NCBI GenBank assembly: GCA_938030895.1
Contig: CALHIV010000006.1
Coordinates: forward strand, 1-56,721
From: an uncultured Nitrososphaerales archaeon
GTDB taxonomy: Archaea > Thermoproteota > Nitrososphaeria > Nitrososphaerales > Nitrosocaldaceae
DNA: 56,721 nt
Direction: 5' to 3'
Shown: positions 8,784-17,683 of the stretch, piece by piece
How the letters are laid out: each line of letters begins with the position of its first letter
Position numbering within the stretch: the stretch's first letter is position 1
Made by a program: the position numbers and the translations under genes
The notes under the pieces: generated by a model
What the model was told of the DNA's origin: nothing
What the model saw: the letters and a program-made list of their open reading frames with translations, nothing else
Database searches by the model: none

Positions 8784-9293
8784 CTAAACTTGGTTAGCAC
8801 GTAGATCTAGGGCCATAAGGTATGCATCCTCCCCATCCCTGTAGTACCCTCTTAACCTTGATTTTACTACAAACTTTAGGTTCTCATAAACACTTATCGC
8901 AGGTTCGTTGCTTACCCTAACCTCCAGATATGCCTCATCGCACCCCCTTGCCATCATAGCATTTATGGCCTCCTGCATGAGTGCTGTGCCTAGACCCTTA
9001 CCCCTATGCTCCTTCAATACTGCTATAGAGACTATATGCCCTTTCTTCACGAACCCTAACCTCTTGAAGTTAGAGAACCCATACTCTACCTTGCACATTA
9101 TATAACCAACTATGGTACCATCTATCTCCGCAACTAGGAATGCCTCTGGGAACTCTCTAAAGAGTTCCTCAAAGAAGTACTCAGAATAATGCTCAGATAA
9201 TGCAACCATGTTTATCTCCATGACATATATTAGGTCTTTATACTCGCATCTTCTTATAATGTAATCCCCCACGTATCTAAGCACTACCTGCAT
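8784..9293 (-). CDS. RimI/Ard1-type N-terminal acetyltransferase
   Basis: A GNAT acetyltransferase of the archaeal Ard1/RimI type, which acetylates protein N-termini. It has IRRCEYKDLIYVMEINMV at the start, AEIDGTIVGYIM as the central strand, and the acetyl-CoA loop EHRGKGLGTALM (Q/R-x-x-G-x-G/A form). It then has YLEVRVSNEPAISVYENLKF, as in protein N-acetyltransferases. I chose the Met at 9293 (169 residues). A TTAAATA box lies 23-29 nt before it, which is ideal leaderless spacing. The longer reading to 9347 would start upstream of that box. Confidence 0.9.
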   Translation of the reverse strand: MQVVLRYVGDYIIRRCEYKDLIYVMEINMVALSEHYSEYFFEELFREFPEAFLVAEIDGTIVGYIMCKVEYGFSNFKRLGFVKKGHIVSIAVLKEHRGKGLGTALMQEAINAMMARGCDEAYLEVRVSNEPAISVYENLKFVVKSRLRGYYRDGEDAYLMALDLRANQV

Positions 9294-9315
9294 GTAATAG
9301 ATTGCCATGCAAGAG

Positions 9316-9322
9316 TATTTAA
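9316..9322 (-). promoter_or_regulatory. TATA box for the acetyltransferase gene
   Basis: TTAAATA on the minus strand lies 23-29 nt upstream of the ATG at 9293. This is the spacing expected of a leaderless archaeal transcript and decides the start of that gene. Confidence 0.5.
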
Positions 9323-9376
9323 CTCTTAGAGCAGGGTGACCAAACATATTAAAGTGATGATGTAGTAAATAAGGTA

Positions 9377-10501
9377 GTGGAGTACTCTAGCTCACATGGA
9401 CCGATAGATGATAGGATACCCCTGCTAGTGTCAAGGCTATTCGATATTAGGAGTTACTATCTGCGTGACGATAAGGCCTATGAGTTCCATATAGAGAGGA
9501 AGGATACACTCAAGTACGACTTTGTTAAGCTTGTTAACGAGCTGGATGGGTATGGTTATCATGCTCTGCTCAACAGGGCAGAGTCTTCAGATTCTGTGTA
9601 TGATGAGGGTTCTAGGGGTGATGGTCTAATACTGCTTGTTGTACCAAAGGTACAGCCTACTAGGAGGTTCAAACCATGGATGCCTATAGTACTCTTCATA
9701 GCAACAGTTGCAGTTGTACTCTACGACGGACTGTTGAGATCGAACGGGTTAGCAGGCTTGGTCTATGGACCATGGCAGATGGCTGTACTCTATACGCTAT
9801 CGCTCATGGGTATACTGGGCATACATGAGCTTGGGCATATGCTAGCATCCAAGGCTCATAGGATAAAGGCTACGTGGCCATTCTTCATCCCAGGCATACC
9901 AGGGTTCTTCGTGCCTACATTCGGTGCGGTTATATTCTCTAGGGCGCCGATGACCAATAGGGATGTACTCTTCGATATAGGTGTATCAGGCCCGATAGCG
10001 GGGCTAATAGTCACTATAGTTGTATCATTCTATGGTGCAATGCTAAGCCCACTGATAGATGAGGCTCAAGCTAGAGCTATGATGGCAAATGCACAACTCA
10101 TCCCACTCCAACCAAGCCTGCTCATGGAACTTGCATTTGAGTTGACTGGCAAAGCAGTACCAGGGTATGTACCAGTACTCTCACCTGTAGCATTCGCTGC
10201 CTGGATAGGCTTCCTCATAACCTTCCTAAACCTGCTCCCAGCATGGCAGCTCGATGGTGGGCATATAGCAAGGGCAACACTAGGCTATAAATGGCAGAGG
10301 AGGCTAACGTTCGTTAGCGTTGTTATACTTGCTGCTCTAGGCTACATATTCATGGCAATGTTGATAATGTTCATGAGTGCTAGAACTCAGGATGTTAGGC
10401 CATTGGATGATGTGTCCCCACTCTCTAAGGGTAGGAGGATACTCTTTGTGATAGTGATCATACTGGCTGTGTTATGTGCACCAATACCATCATGGATATA
10501 A
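9377..10501 (+). CDS. M50 (site-2 protease type) membrane metalloprotease
   Basis: The 374-residue protein is an intramembrane zinc protease of family M50. A soluble N-terminal domain of about 100 residues is followed by several membrane helices. The zinc motif HELGH is at residues 150-154, and the second half of the site, NLLPAWQLDGGH, lies near residue 290 and supplies the Asp ligand. The long loop after HELGH (PFFIPGIPGFFVPTFGAV) resembles the EGY1-like subgroup found in archaea, cyanobacteria and plants. The start codon is GTG. Substrates are unknown; such enzymes usually release membrane-tethered regulators or clear membrane proteins. Confidence 0.88.
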   Translation: MEYSSSHGPIDDRIPLLVSRLFDIRSYYLRDDKAYEFHIERKDTLKYDFVKLVNELDGYGYHALLNRAESSDSVYDEGSRGDGLILLVVPKVQPTRRFKPWMPIVLFIATVAVVLYDGLLRSNGLAGLVYGPWQMAVLYTLSLMGILGIHELGHMLASKAHRIKATWPFFIPGIPGFFVPTFGAVIFSRAPMTNRDVLFDIGVSGPIAGLIVTIVVSFYGAMLSPLIDEAQARAMMANAQLIPLQPSLLMELAFELTGKAVPGYVPVLSPVAFAAWIGFLITFLNLLPAWQLDGGHIARATLGYKWQRRLTFVSVVILAALGYIFMAMLIMFMSARTQDVRPLDDVSPLSKGRRILFVIVIILAVLCAPIPSWI

Positions 10502-10548
10502 GACATGCCCGTCTGGTATAATATAGGGTAGATCTGTTACCATCACTA

Positions 10549-11634
10549 CTACTCTAAGGCCTTCATCTGCATGATCAGTGCGTCTGATACTAGCATCACC
10601 TTGTGCCTCTGCCCCATCTTGCCAAGTATGTATGCCAACACATCCCTTATCCTCCTGAATGGTTTTACCCCTAATGCTCTAGCATAGAACTCAGGTAGCA
10701 CAGTTAGTAGTCCTATATCGTAACCCCTCTCGCCCATAACCTTCAGTATGTAGAGATACTCTAACCCATCTATGTACCCATACTCATCCAAGGGATTGGC
10801 GCTGTTGTACACCAATCTACCCTCAATTAGCATCTGGAGTGCCTTTGCACCAAACCCATCTATACATTCAGCAAGCACAACTATCACCCCATCCCTCTTT
10901 AGTATGGTTGAGCAGTTCCATAATGCTGTTATAGCATCTGATAGCCTCGATGAGTACCCTGTACTTGCTATGATCGATCTACACAAATCTGTAGCATATA
11001 CTAGCGCCTCAAGTCTAGAAGATATCTCATGATAAGATCTTGCTGTATCACATACAAGAAGATCTATAAGCCCTTGCTCCCCATATATAGCCTCGAGCGA
11101 GATACAGTCTGTTCCCTGTACATATCCATCTACCATATCCCTGATGTTTGTGTAGCCTGAAGGGTTACCATCTCTACTGGTGAAGATGCTATATGCATCC
11201 CTCATGATATCCTGCTCAAACCTTAGTAGTGCTGTTGCAGTGCATCTATACTTGAAGAGAGGATCTAGCAAGGCCCTTGATATAAGTATGGATCTCTTGC
11301 CTGCTCTACCCTTGAATGGTCTTGCCTCTCTCCCAGCGACCCTACACCTTGTAGTTGCATATACATTATCTATGCTCTTACCCTTGCCTTCTAGATATGC
11401 TATCAGCCTAGATGCCAGATCTATAATTACTCTTGAGCCATCAAGGACTATTATATCAACGGTGTTGCCAACGCTGCCAGAACCCTCGAACATTGACTCG
11501 AGGGCCTCGAACCTTGAGTTTAGTACATCATCCCTTATCGGCTCTTGTACTACCTTAGCATGTCTTAGTATATTCTCAGCCCTTATATCGAGTACCACTT
11601 CGCTACTACCATATCTTAACCAGAGCTCTGGCAT
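10549..11634 (-). CDS. LarA-like protein (nickel-pincer racemase superfamily)
   Basis: The 361-residue protein has an organisation like LarA (DUF2088). The N-terminal part reads VVQEPIRDDVLNSRFEAL, comparable to the LarA opening. The C-terminal half has ASTGYSSRLSDAITALWN, a glycine turn (LKRDGVIVVLAECIDGFG) and LEYLYILKVMGERGYDIGLLTVLP, much like the LarA C-terminal domain. The His and Lys residues that hold the nickel-pincer cofactor in true LarA are not obvious, so the reaction is unknown. It is transcribed away from pyrE and could share its promoter region. Confidence is moderate for the family and low for function. Confidence 0.5.
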   Translation of the reverse strand: MPELWLRYGSSEVVLDIRAENILRHAKVVQEPIRDDVLNSRFEALESMFEGSGSVGNTVDIIVLDGSRVIIDLASRLIAYLEGKGKSIDNVYATTRCRVAGREARPFKGRAGKRSILISRALLDPLFKYRCTATALLRFEQDIMRDAYSIFTSRDGNPSGYTNIRDMVDGYVQGTDCISLEAIYGEQGLIDLLVCDTARSYHEISSRLEALVYATDLCRSIIASTGYSSRLSDAITALWNCSTILKRDGVIVVLAECIDGFGAKALQMLIEGRLVYNSANPLDEYGYIDGLEYLYILKVMGERGYDIGLLTVLPEFYARALGVKPFRRIRDVLAYILGKMGQRHKVMLVSDALIMQMKALE

Positions 11635-11673
11635 AGCACTATCTTATTATATGTGTAGATAAATGCTTAGGTT

Positions 11674-12276
11674 ATGAAGAGTGAACTGGCTGAGTTCCTA
11701 CTCAAGTCAAATGCTATAAGGTTTGGCATCTTCAGGCTTGCTAGCGGGAAGGAGAGTGCATACTACATAGATCTCAGGGTACTTCCAAGCTTCCCTACAT
11801 ACTTTAGGATGGCTATAGATGCTATGAGGGATGAGATAGAGCAAGGAATAGGCTCCAACTCCGTAGATTACATATGCTCTATACCAACAGCAGGGATCGC
11901 ATATGCATCTGCACTAGCATATACCCTTGAGAAGGGCCTCATATACGTTAGGAAGGAGGCTAAAGATCACGGTACATCAAAACTACTGGAGGGCTACCTC
12001 AAGCATGGATCGAGGGTACTCATAGTGGATGATGTTGCTACGACTGGCTCATCCCTTGCGCATGCTGTTGATGTTGTAAGGAGCAACGGTGGTATTGTCG
12101 ATCATGCCCTAGTACTTATAGATAGACTTGAGGGTGCTGAAGAACTCCTCTCCAGCAAGGGTGTAAGGTTGATGAGTGTAGCAAACATAGAGGAGGTTGT
12201 AGATATGCTTCATGATGCAGATATGCTTGATGAGGATACGGTGAGGATAATAAAGGCACATATAGGAAGCAGATAG
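11674..12276 (+). CDS. pyrE: Orotate phosphoribosyltransferase
   Basis: PyrE joins orotate to PRPP to make orotidine 5'-phosphate in pyrimidine synthesis. The 200-residue protein has GIFRLASGKESAYYIDLR near the N-terminus, YICSIPTAGIAYASALAY as the first phosphate loop, YVRKEAKDHGT with the catalytic-loop Lys residues, and the PRPP motif VLIVDDVATTGSSL. The length is normal. It is divergent from the LarA-like gene across a gap of only about 40 nt. Confidence 0.95.
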   Translation: MKSELAEFLLKSNAIRFGIFRLASGKESAYYIDLRVLPSFPTYFRMAIDAMRDEIEQGIGSNSVDYICSIPTAGIAYASALAYTLEKGLIYVRKEAKDHGTSKLLEGYLKHGSRVLIVDDVATTGSSLAHAVDVVRSNGGIVDHALVLIDRLEGAEELLSSKGVRLMSVANIEEVVDMLHDADMLDEDTVRIIKAHIGSR

Positions 12277-12410
12277 CAATGGTTAAGGAATGGAAGGAGC
12301 GAGTATGAAGAGAAGGTGTATGATCCTAGCAACTAATACAGATATATAATAAAGAAATATGAATGAGATCTTTGATAATATAAATTAAATTTATGGATTC
12401 TATTCGTATT

Positions 12411-12480
12411 GTAGTTTATAGTTGTAGTTTATAGCCGTTGTAGTTTATATCTGTTCAACCTATCTGTTCAACCTATCTAT
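12411..12480. repeat. Short direct repeats after the TBP gene
   Basis: Three copies of GTAGTTTATA and two of CTGTTCAACCTAT lie in tandem between pyrE and the TBP gene, ending at the TBP stop codon. On the minus strand they follow TBP and could affect its 3' end. No function is evident. Confidence 0.55.
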
Positions 12481-13041
12481 CTATCTGTACATCATCAGTC
12501 CCTTCTCCTCCAGCACTATATGCAGGTTATTTACTGCTCTATAGACCTCCTCCTCCTTCTTTGCTCCTGTGCACACCAACTTGCCAGATGCAAATAGTAG
12601 GATCACTGTCTTTGGATCAAGCATCCTATGTATCAAGCCTGGGAACTGCTCTGGCTCATACATACTTCTAGGGAGCACCCTTGCTGCTTGCTCAAGATGG
12701 ATCTTGCCCCCTAGGCTTGCAGATGCAACTATATTCTGTATCTCTATTATAGGCTCGTTCTCTATCTCTATCCCAGCCTTCCTGAGCCTTGATACAACTG
12801 TCTTCACAGCCTTTATAGCCTGCTCCTCGGACTTTGAGCCAGTACATACCATCTTGCCAGAACTGAATATCAGAGTAGCGGTCTTTGGTGACTTGAGCCT
12901 GAAGACTAGACCTGGGAACTGGTCTGGATGGTACTCTACATCTGGGAAGAGTTGTGTAATCTGGTTAAGGTTTATGGTCTGGTTCACGGTTGCAGATGCA
13001 ACAACATTCTCTATGCTTATTATGGGTTTTGTTTGGGGCAT
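12481..13041 (-). CDS. tbp: TATA-box-binding protein (TBP)
   Basis: TBP recognises the TATA box and nucleates archaeal transcription initiation with TFB. The protein shows the two direct repeats of the saddle: IENVVASATVNQTINLNQI with QFPGLVFRLKSPKTATLIF, then IQNIVASASLGGKIHLEQA with QFPGLIHRMLDPKTVILLF. Each repeat ends in SGKMVCTGSKSEE or SGKLVCTGAKKEE. I start it at the ATG at 13041 (186 residues), because MPQTKPIISIENVVAS is the usual TBP opening. The 21 extra residues of the longer reading are encoded by the promoter itself. A TATA box lies 22-29 nt upstream. Confidence 0.96.
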   Translation of the reverse strand: MPQTKPIISIENVVASATVNQTINLNQITQLFPDVEYHPDQFPGLVFRLKSPKTATLIFSSGKMVCTGSKSEEQAIKAVKTVVSRLRKAGIEIENEPIIEIQNIVASASLGGKIHLEQAARVLPRSMYEPEQFPGLIHRMLDPKTVILLFASGKLVCTGAKKEEEVYRAVNNLHIVLEEKGLMMYR

Positions 13042-13046
13042 ATCTA

Positions 13047-13082
13047 CCCTATATATAGGGGGTATATAAACCCTATATATAG
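13047..13082 (-). promoter_or_regulatory. TBP promoter with flanking TATATA palindromes
   Basis: The TATA box of tbp (TTTATATA, minus strand, 13070-13063) is flanked by two copies of CCCTATATATAG. One is a perfect 14-bp palindrome at 13047-13060 between the TATA box and the start. The other is at 13071-13082, where a BRE would lie. Binding of TBP itself to these extra sites could regulate its own gene. That is an inference. Confidence 0.5.
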
Positions 13083-13136
13083 TATTGCTATCGCTTCTTA
13101 CCAATTCATCTACCCATGAAGAGACTCTATATCAAT

Positions 13137-13241
13137 ACATCCATACATACATCCATACATACATTATCTTGGATTAGATCAGAATATCATAGGAGATTCC
13201 ACATCCTACTATACCATACCATTCCATACCATACCATACAG
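13137..13241. repeat. CATA and CCATACCATA simple repeats
   Basis: Two blocks of short tandem repeats (CATACATC units at 13137-13165 and CATACCAT units at 13213-13241) lie between the signal peptidase stop and the TBP promoter. They are low-complexity, with no coding or array structure. Confidence 0.55.
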
Positions 13242-13259
13242 GTACACTAATCGTTACCT

Positions 13260-13946
13260 CTACTCTGTATCGTTACTATCCTTCTTGTTTTTAGGATATT
13301 TACCATCGTTCTTCTCATCGATTGGCATACTACCACTTACATCAGTACTAGGTACGTCGCCTTTATCATCCATCCTCTCATGGCTCTTCTCATCCTCTAA
13401 ACCTAGCCTTTCCACTCTCTCGCCTGCCCCACTACTCTTATCCCCTCCTCTCTCCTTCAACTTGCTTAGGAAGATAACAGCAAGTATTATCCCTATCACT
13501 ATGTAGTTGATTGGAGGGGCAAGAACCTTGCTCACCAGCCCCAGTTTAGGTACCACAAAGATAACCTTGCCAATATACTCCTTCTTCGTTATGGGATAAT
13601 CTATACCAGGGATAGATATTGGGTTGTTATCCCCCTTTGTTGTTATAACCCTCTCACTAGAATGCTCTACCTTGACCACTCTATGCACTATAACCCTATC
13701 GTGCGCTGATGGACTATAGAATACTATTATATCTCCAGGTTTGACCTCATCGAATGTAGAACCATTCCTTACAATTATAACATCATACACCTGAAGTGTA
13801 GGTACCATACTCTCGCTAGAGACTACATAGAATGGGTTATCGGTAGCAAAGGCTACCCTAAGAGCAAGCCATACAGATGCTACCCCAATAACTATTATGA
13901 TTATATCCTTCACTGCTCTATTCAGGTTCCTGCTTTGCAATAGCAT
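13260..13946 (-). CDS. Signal peptidase I (Sec11-like) with charged C-terminal tail
   Basis: This membrane protease removes signal peptides from exported proteins. A transmembrane helix (about residues 13-33) precedes the catalytic SSESMVPTLQVYDVIIV, with nucleophile Ser46. PGDIIVFYSP, then VIVHRVVKV with the archaeal/ER-type catalytic His, and TKGDNNPI complete the site. A second hydrophobic helix lies near residues 146-162. The last 65 or so residues form a highly charged, Lys/Glu/Asp-rich tail not needed for activity in known enzymes. Similar tails are attached to NuoJ in this window. Confidence 0.9.
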   Translation of the reverse strand: MLLQSRNLNRAVKDIIIIVIGVASVWLALRVAFATDNPFYVVSSESMVPTLQVYDVIIVRNGSTFDEVKPGDIIVFYSPSAHDRVIVHRVVKVEHSSERVITTKGDNNPISIPGIDYPITKKEYIGKVIFVVPKLGLVSKVLAPPINYIVIGIILAVIFLSKLKERGGDKSSGAGERVERLGLEDEKSHERMDDKGDVPSTDVSGSMPIDEKNDGKYPKNKKDSNDTE

Positions 13947-14501
13947 GATATACCTTGACCCATTAGTAAATCTTACTAGCAGCTCAGATCAATGCCTTAT
14001 CATCACCGTTCAGATTAACTCTGAATCTTCACAGCTGCACTTGTATCAAACTCTACCCTATATATAGTTGTGACTCTATTATAGGTTAGTAATGCTACTA
14101 TTGCTATATCTGAGCTATATCTGATCTGATCTTGGAACTCATGCCGCGCATGAAAGGGATCTTCTTAATAAGATGGGATAACTTTGACCATGATTTACCT
14201 ATCTTTGCTATCTTGTACGCTGTGATTGATATCTTTGCTGCCTTATATGAATAGGGAATGGTACAGTGCAAGCATGATGAGGTCAATCCAATAGGTCTTC
14301 AAGAGTAGAAGATTACCTACCTTCTTATACCTCAAGAGTATATCACCGAGGATAGAGCAAATATTAGCCAAGGGATGAATACCAGTAACCTCCCATCCAT
14401 GCTGGTAGATCAAGCATGGTTCAATCGAGTATACGTCTGGCATAAGTTCGAGTGAACCTATGAAGAGTAGGAGTAAAGAGAGTACTGAATAGGTTTATGC
14501 T
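13947..14501. other. Gene-poor region with short, possibly decayed frames
   Basis: About 555 nt without a convincing gene. Two overlapping minus-strand frames (14243-14443 and 14104-14286) read into one another by a frame change (LLRYKKVGNLLLLKTYWIDL, then KAAKISITAYKIAKIGKSW) and may be remnants of one broken gene. I recognise no family. At 14053-14068 lies a copy of the TCTACCCTATATATAG element also found before tbp. Confidence 0.35.
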
Positions 14502-14951
14502 TTATGTATATGTTATGCTTTTATGCTTATCATATCGATCGTATCTACTTGCTCTATACTCTATGATTGCGTCATTTGCGAGTCTATCAGCATCTACATT
14601 CTCTTCCCTAGGTATGTGTATGTAGCTTACGTTGAGTTTATTCCTCGCTATGATATCATCTATCTGCTTCACCATCTCTCGTAGATGAGCCTTCTTTACC
14701 TTATACTCCTTGAGCATCTGCTTGAACAGCAACCTGCTGTCCATCATAACTATTATATCTCTACCATGCCCTGCAGCAACCTCCAACCCTCTCTTCAGTG
14801 CAGTATACTCTGCCACATTATTAGTTGCTATACCTATATACTCCTTGTACCTACTCAATACCTTGCCATTACAATCCTTTATTATGAATCCTATTCCAGC
14901 ATCTCCAGGGTTTCCCTTGCTTGCACCATCAACATACAGGTATATGCTCAT
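14502..14951 (-). CDS. rnhA: Ribonuclease HI
   Basis: RNase HI cuts the RNA strand of RNA-DNA hybrids. The 149-residue protein has all four acidic residues of the active site in place: Asp8 in YVDGASKGNPG, Glu48 in NNVAEYTALKRGLE, Asp71 in VMMDSRLL, and the Asp residues at 120/122 in ENVDADRLANDA. The basic protrusion of E. coli RNase HI is absent, as in archaeal and RNase H-like forms. The C-terminal 15 residues are Arg/Tyr/Asp/Lys rich. The gene stands alone. Confidence 0.93.
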   Translation of the reverse strand: MSIYLYVDGASKGNPGDAGIGFIIKDCNGKVLSRYKEYIGIATNNVAEYTALKRGLEVAAGHGRDIIVMMDSRLLFKQMLKEYKVKKAHLREMVKQIDDIIARNKLNVSYIHIPREENVDADRLANDAIIEYRASRYDRYDKHKSITYT

Positions 14952-15549
14952 ACTTACTAGCAGAGTCCATAGATCATCATATAACTCTTTAAGTAGAGTA
15001 AACCTGCATAAGGATGAATCGAATGAGAGAAAGAGAGATGACTTAGGTAGGTAGGTAGGATGGGATGGTTGATGGTCTGAAGGTTACATACTACAACTAA
15101 CAAACTGCTTCAATTGCAACTTTATACATAACTATAAGGTATAGGCCCTTTATAGCAAAGTTCAAGACTCTGCTATGGAGCGAGTGAATCATGTATATAG
15201 GCTAGAGGCTTAACCAACTTGCTTGCTCTCATGCTTAGCCAACAGGTCTGGTATGGGTATTCTACAATCTTATCCAGCAGGTATACAACACTTGCTAGAG
15301 GTTGAAGATGGGGGTCCTCGCAATAATGCTAGATGAATTTATGAATTGTGTTTTGATTACATTATGTAGAATATACTTCTAATTGGGGAGGTTAAGAGGA
15401 GTATCTGGATCTCGCTAGACACTTGAGAAAAAGGAGGCAAGAGATGGTGAACAGTCTTTACCAACAGATGTCATTTATTAATAATGATCTATAGCATTTA
15501 CATTATCGGATAGTTTTATTTATATACTATTCATGGTTAAGGGATCTTA
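14952..15549. other. Long intergenic region before the NikR-type gene
   Basis: About 600 nt with no frame that I can support; the short frames here have many stops and no recognisable motifs. The right end holds the NikR-type promoter (TTTATATA near 15519-15526). No RNA gene was recognised. Confidence 0.4.
15519..15526 (+). promoter_or_regulatory. TATA box of the NikR-type gene
   Basis: TTTATATA lies 24-31 nt before the ATG at 15550, so transcription probably begins at or next to the start codon. Confidence 0.45.
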
Positions 15550-15981
15550 ATGAAGAATAGTAGTAATAGCAAAAGTGGTGTAGTAAGGATCAGTATATCC
15601 CTCCCAGCAGATCTACTGACCAGTTTTGATAGAGTTAGTAGGAGGGTCGGCTTTACCGATAGATCAAAGGCTATACAGGCTGCTATTAGGGCATTCATAT
15701 CAGAGAATGAGTGGCTCTCTGGGAGTGAGTCTAGTAAGGGTGCTGGACTAATAGAACTCTTGTACGATCCACATACTAGGAATATAGAGAAGGCTCTAAC
15801 ACTAATACAGCATAACTACTATCATATAGTTACATCTAGTACACATATACACCTTGACGATGATAACTGCCTTGAGGCTATACTGGTGAGAGGGGATGTT
15901 AGGAGCATAAAGAAGCTTGCCAATAAGTTGGCAGAGAACAAGGGTATAAAGAGCATAAAGGTGAACTTCCAAGTGATATGA
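15550..15981 (+). CDS. nikR: NikR-type nickel-responsive regulator
   Basis: A ribbon-helix-helix DNA-binding domain (VVRISISLPADLLTSFDRVS, then DRSKAIQAAIRAFI) is fused to an ACT-like metal-sensing domain in 143 residues. The square-planar nickel ligands of NikR are all present with exact spacing: His88, His99, His101 and Cys107 match the H-x10-H-x-H-x5-C pattern of E. coli NikR. The gene converges on the metal importer operon, making that operon a likely target. NikR relatives can also respond to other divalent metals. The presence of the ligands is seen; which metal it senses in the cell is inferred. Confidence 0.88.
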   Translation: MKNSSNSKSGVVRISISLPADLLTSFDRVSRRVGFTDRSKAIQAAIRAFISENEWLSGSESSKGAGLIELLYDPHTRNIEKALTLIQHNYYHIVTSSTHIHLDDDNCLEAILVRGDVRSIKKLANKLAENKGIKSIKVNFQVI

Positions 15982-16021
15982 TAGTGATAGATACATGAAG
16001 TTAAGAGTTAGATTGTATCTA

Positions 16022-16927
16022 CTAGTTAATATGATGCTCGTGATCATGCTCTCCCTTATGTATATGCATATGTCTATGCCTTATCCTTCCATGTGAATGC
16101 TCATGATATACTCTATGCAATGATGTGTAGAGTACTACTGCTCCGAATACACCAGCACTAAACAGTACTATCGTTGCACCAGAGGCGGAGTCAAAGAGAA
16201 AGCTCAGATACATGCCTACAGATGCGGTTAGAGCACCGATCACTGTAGATAACACTATCAACCTGTTGAAGTTGTTCGTTAATAATCTAGCAGAGATTGT
16301 AGGAGCGACTATTGCTGCTGCAAGGAGTGTAACGCCTATTACATTCATTGATGCTATTATAACTATAGCAAGGAGTATAGAGAATGCTAGGTCTATAATA
16401 TCCGTCTTTACCCCATATACCCTTGCAGTCTCCCTATCGAACGTCATGAATAGTATCATCTTGTTAAGTAGGAAGAAGAATAGAAATACTACGATAGAGA
16501 CTAGTGCTATTACAAGCATATCCAGATATGTTATGCTCAGGATGTTACCGAAGAGCAGTGCCTCAAAGTTTCTAGTGAAACCCCTAGTACTACTTATTAG
16601 GAATATACCTATCGCAAATCCTGCTGTGCTTATAATGCCTATAGCAGCATCTGCCCTAACCTTACCACCATTGCTAACTCTGTTTATTATAATGCTAGAG
16701 ATCACGCCCCAGATTACTGCACCAATATACACGTTGATACTCAGCATATGGCTTACTACGGCACCACCAAAGACTGCATGTGATAGTCCATGGCCTATGT
16801 AACTCATGCCCCTCATCACTATATACACTCCAAGCAGACCATTCATCCCTCCTACAAGTATAGCAACTATGATGCCCCTGATGAAGAACTCGTATTGGAG
16901 TGGTTGGAACAGATTAAATTCGCTCAT
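16022..16927 (-). CDS. Metal ABC transporter permease (ZnuB/MntB type) with His-rich tail
   Basis: The membrane channel of a zinc/manganese-type importer, 301 residues with eight or nine hydrophobic helices. RGMSYIGHGLSHAVFGG and GVTLLAAAIVAPTISARLL are typical of the ABC-3 permease family. The last 30 residues (about 271-301) contain some 13 His mixed with Arg, Lys and Glu, a tail likely to bind divalent metal at the inner face. It ends a three-gene operon after the ATPase gene. The metal could be zinc, nickel or manganese. The His-rich tail fits zinc or nickel better. Confidence 0.9.
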   Translation of the reverse strand: MSEFNLFQPLQYEFFIRGIIVAILVGGMNGLLGVYIVMRGMSYIGHGLSHAVFGGAVVSHMLSINVYIGAVIWGVISSIIINRVSNGGKVRADAAIGIISTAGFAIGIFLISSTRGFTRNFEALLFGNILSITYLDMLVIALVSIVVFLFFFLLNKMILFMTFDRETARVYGVKTDIIDLAFSILLAIVIIASMNVIGVTLLAAAIVAPTISARLLTNNFNRLIVLSTVIGALTASVGMYLSFLFDSASGATIVLFSAGVFGAVVLYTSLHRVYHEHSHGRIRHRHMHIHKGEHDHEHHIN

Positions 16928-16945
16928 ATTAACTCCTTACTCACA

Positions 16946-17683
16946 TCACATCATAGAATCTATCAGGCCGTATACCTTTAGCAGGTTATCCCCTCTAAGT
17001 ATATCCTTAGCATCACCATCCGCCAGTATACGCTTATTAATGCATACTACTCTTGGGAGGTTCATCGCAACGCCAACTATATCATGAGTGCTAAGTATTA
17101 TGGTTGCTCCATCTCTATTAAGTTTATTCAATATCTTTAATATATCATCTCTAGTGCTAGGGTCTGCACCGGTTGTAGGCTCATCTAAGAGCAGTAACTC
17201 TGGCTCATGAACTATTGCTCTAGCAAGGAATACCCTCTTCTGCTCTCCTCCAGAGAGCTCCCTTATCTGCCTCTTTGCATTGCTGCTCATACCTAGATCC
17301 TCAAGTACCATATTCACCCTCTCCCTAACATACTTGCTAGGCCATGGCATCATCCCAGATCTATTCCATAGGCCGAGCGCTACAACCTCCTCTACTGTTA
17401 TAGGGAAGTCCCAATCTATGCTCTCTACCTGTGGCATATAGCCTATAACAGGCCTCTTGCCAAACTCTATAGATCCAAACCATGGCCTGATCAGCCCTGC
17501 TACTATCCTGAGTAGTGTACTCTTGCCAGAACCGTTTGGGCCTAGCAGGCCTATAACCTCTCCCTTCTTTACATCCAGATTTATATTCTCGAGTACAGGT
17601 ATACTAGTGTAGCCATAGGTTATACCTTTAATGCGTAACGCTATATCATCACCTCTACACATAAACCTTAACCACCATTGCAT
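16946..17683 (-). CDS. Metal ABC transporter ATPase
   Basis: The 245-residue ATPase powers the importer. It has Walker A GLLGPNGSGKSTLL, the Q-loop within YMPQVESIDWDFPITVEEVV (typical of ZnuC/MntA-like ATPases), signature LSGGEQKRVFLARAI, Walker B LLLLDEPTTGAD, and the switch His in LSTHD. The longest start overlaps the preceding gene by 16 nt. A Met seven codons in, at 17662, lies just after that gene's stop codon and is an equally good start. Confidence 0.92.
   Translation of the reverse strand: MQWWLRFMCRGDDIALRIKGITYGYTSIPVLENINLDVKKGEVIGLLGPNGSGKSTLLRIVAGLIRPWFGSIEFGKRPVIGYMPQVESIDWDFPITVEEVVALGLWNRSGMMPWPSKYVRERVNMVLEDLGMSSNAKRQIRELSGGEQKRVFLARAIVHEPELLLLDEPTTGADPSTRDDILKILNKLNRDGATIILSTHDIVGVAMNLPRVVCINKRILADGDAKDILRGDNLLKVYGLIDSMM

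Noticed and set aside
13042-13104. Longer TBP start with 21 extra residues
   Set aside because: The extra codons are made by the TATA box and flanking palindromes.
15300-15400. 24-codon frame MGVLAIMLDEF before the NikR-type gene
   Set aside because: Too short, without promoter, and no feature beyond composition.
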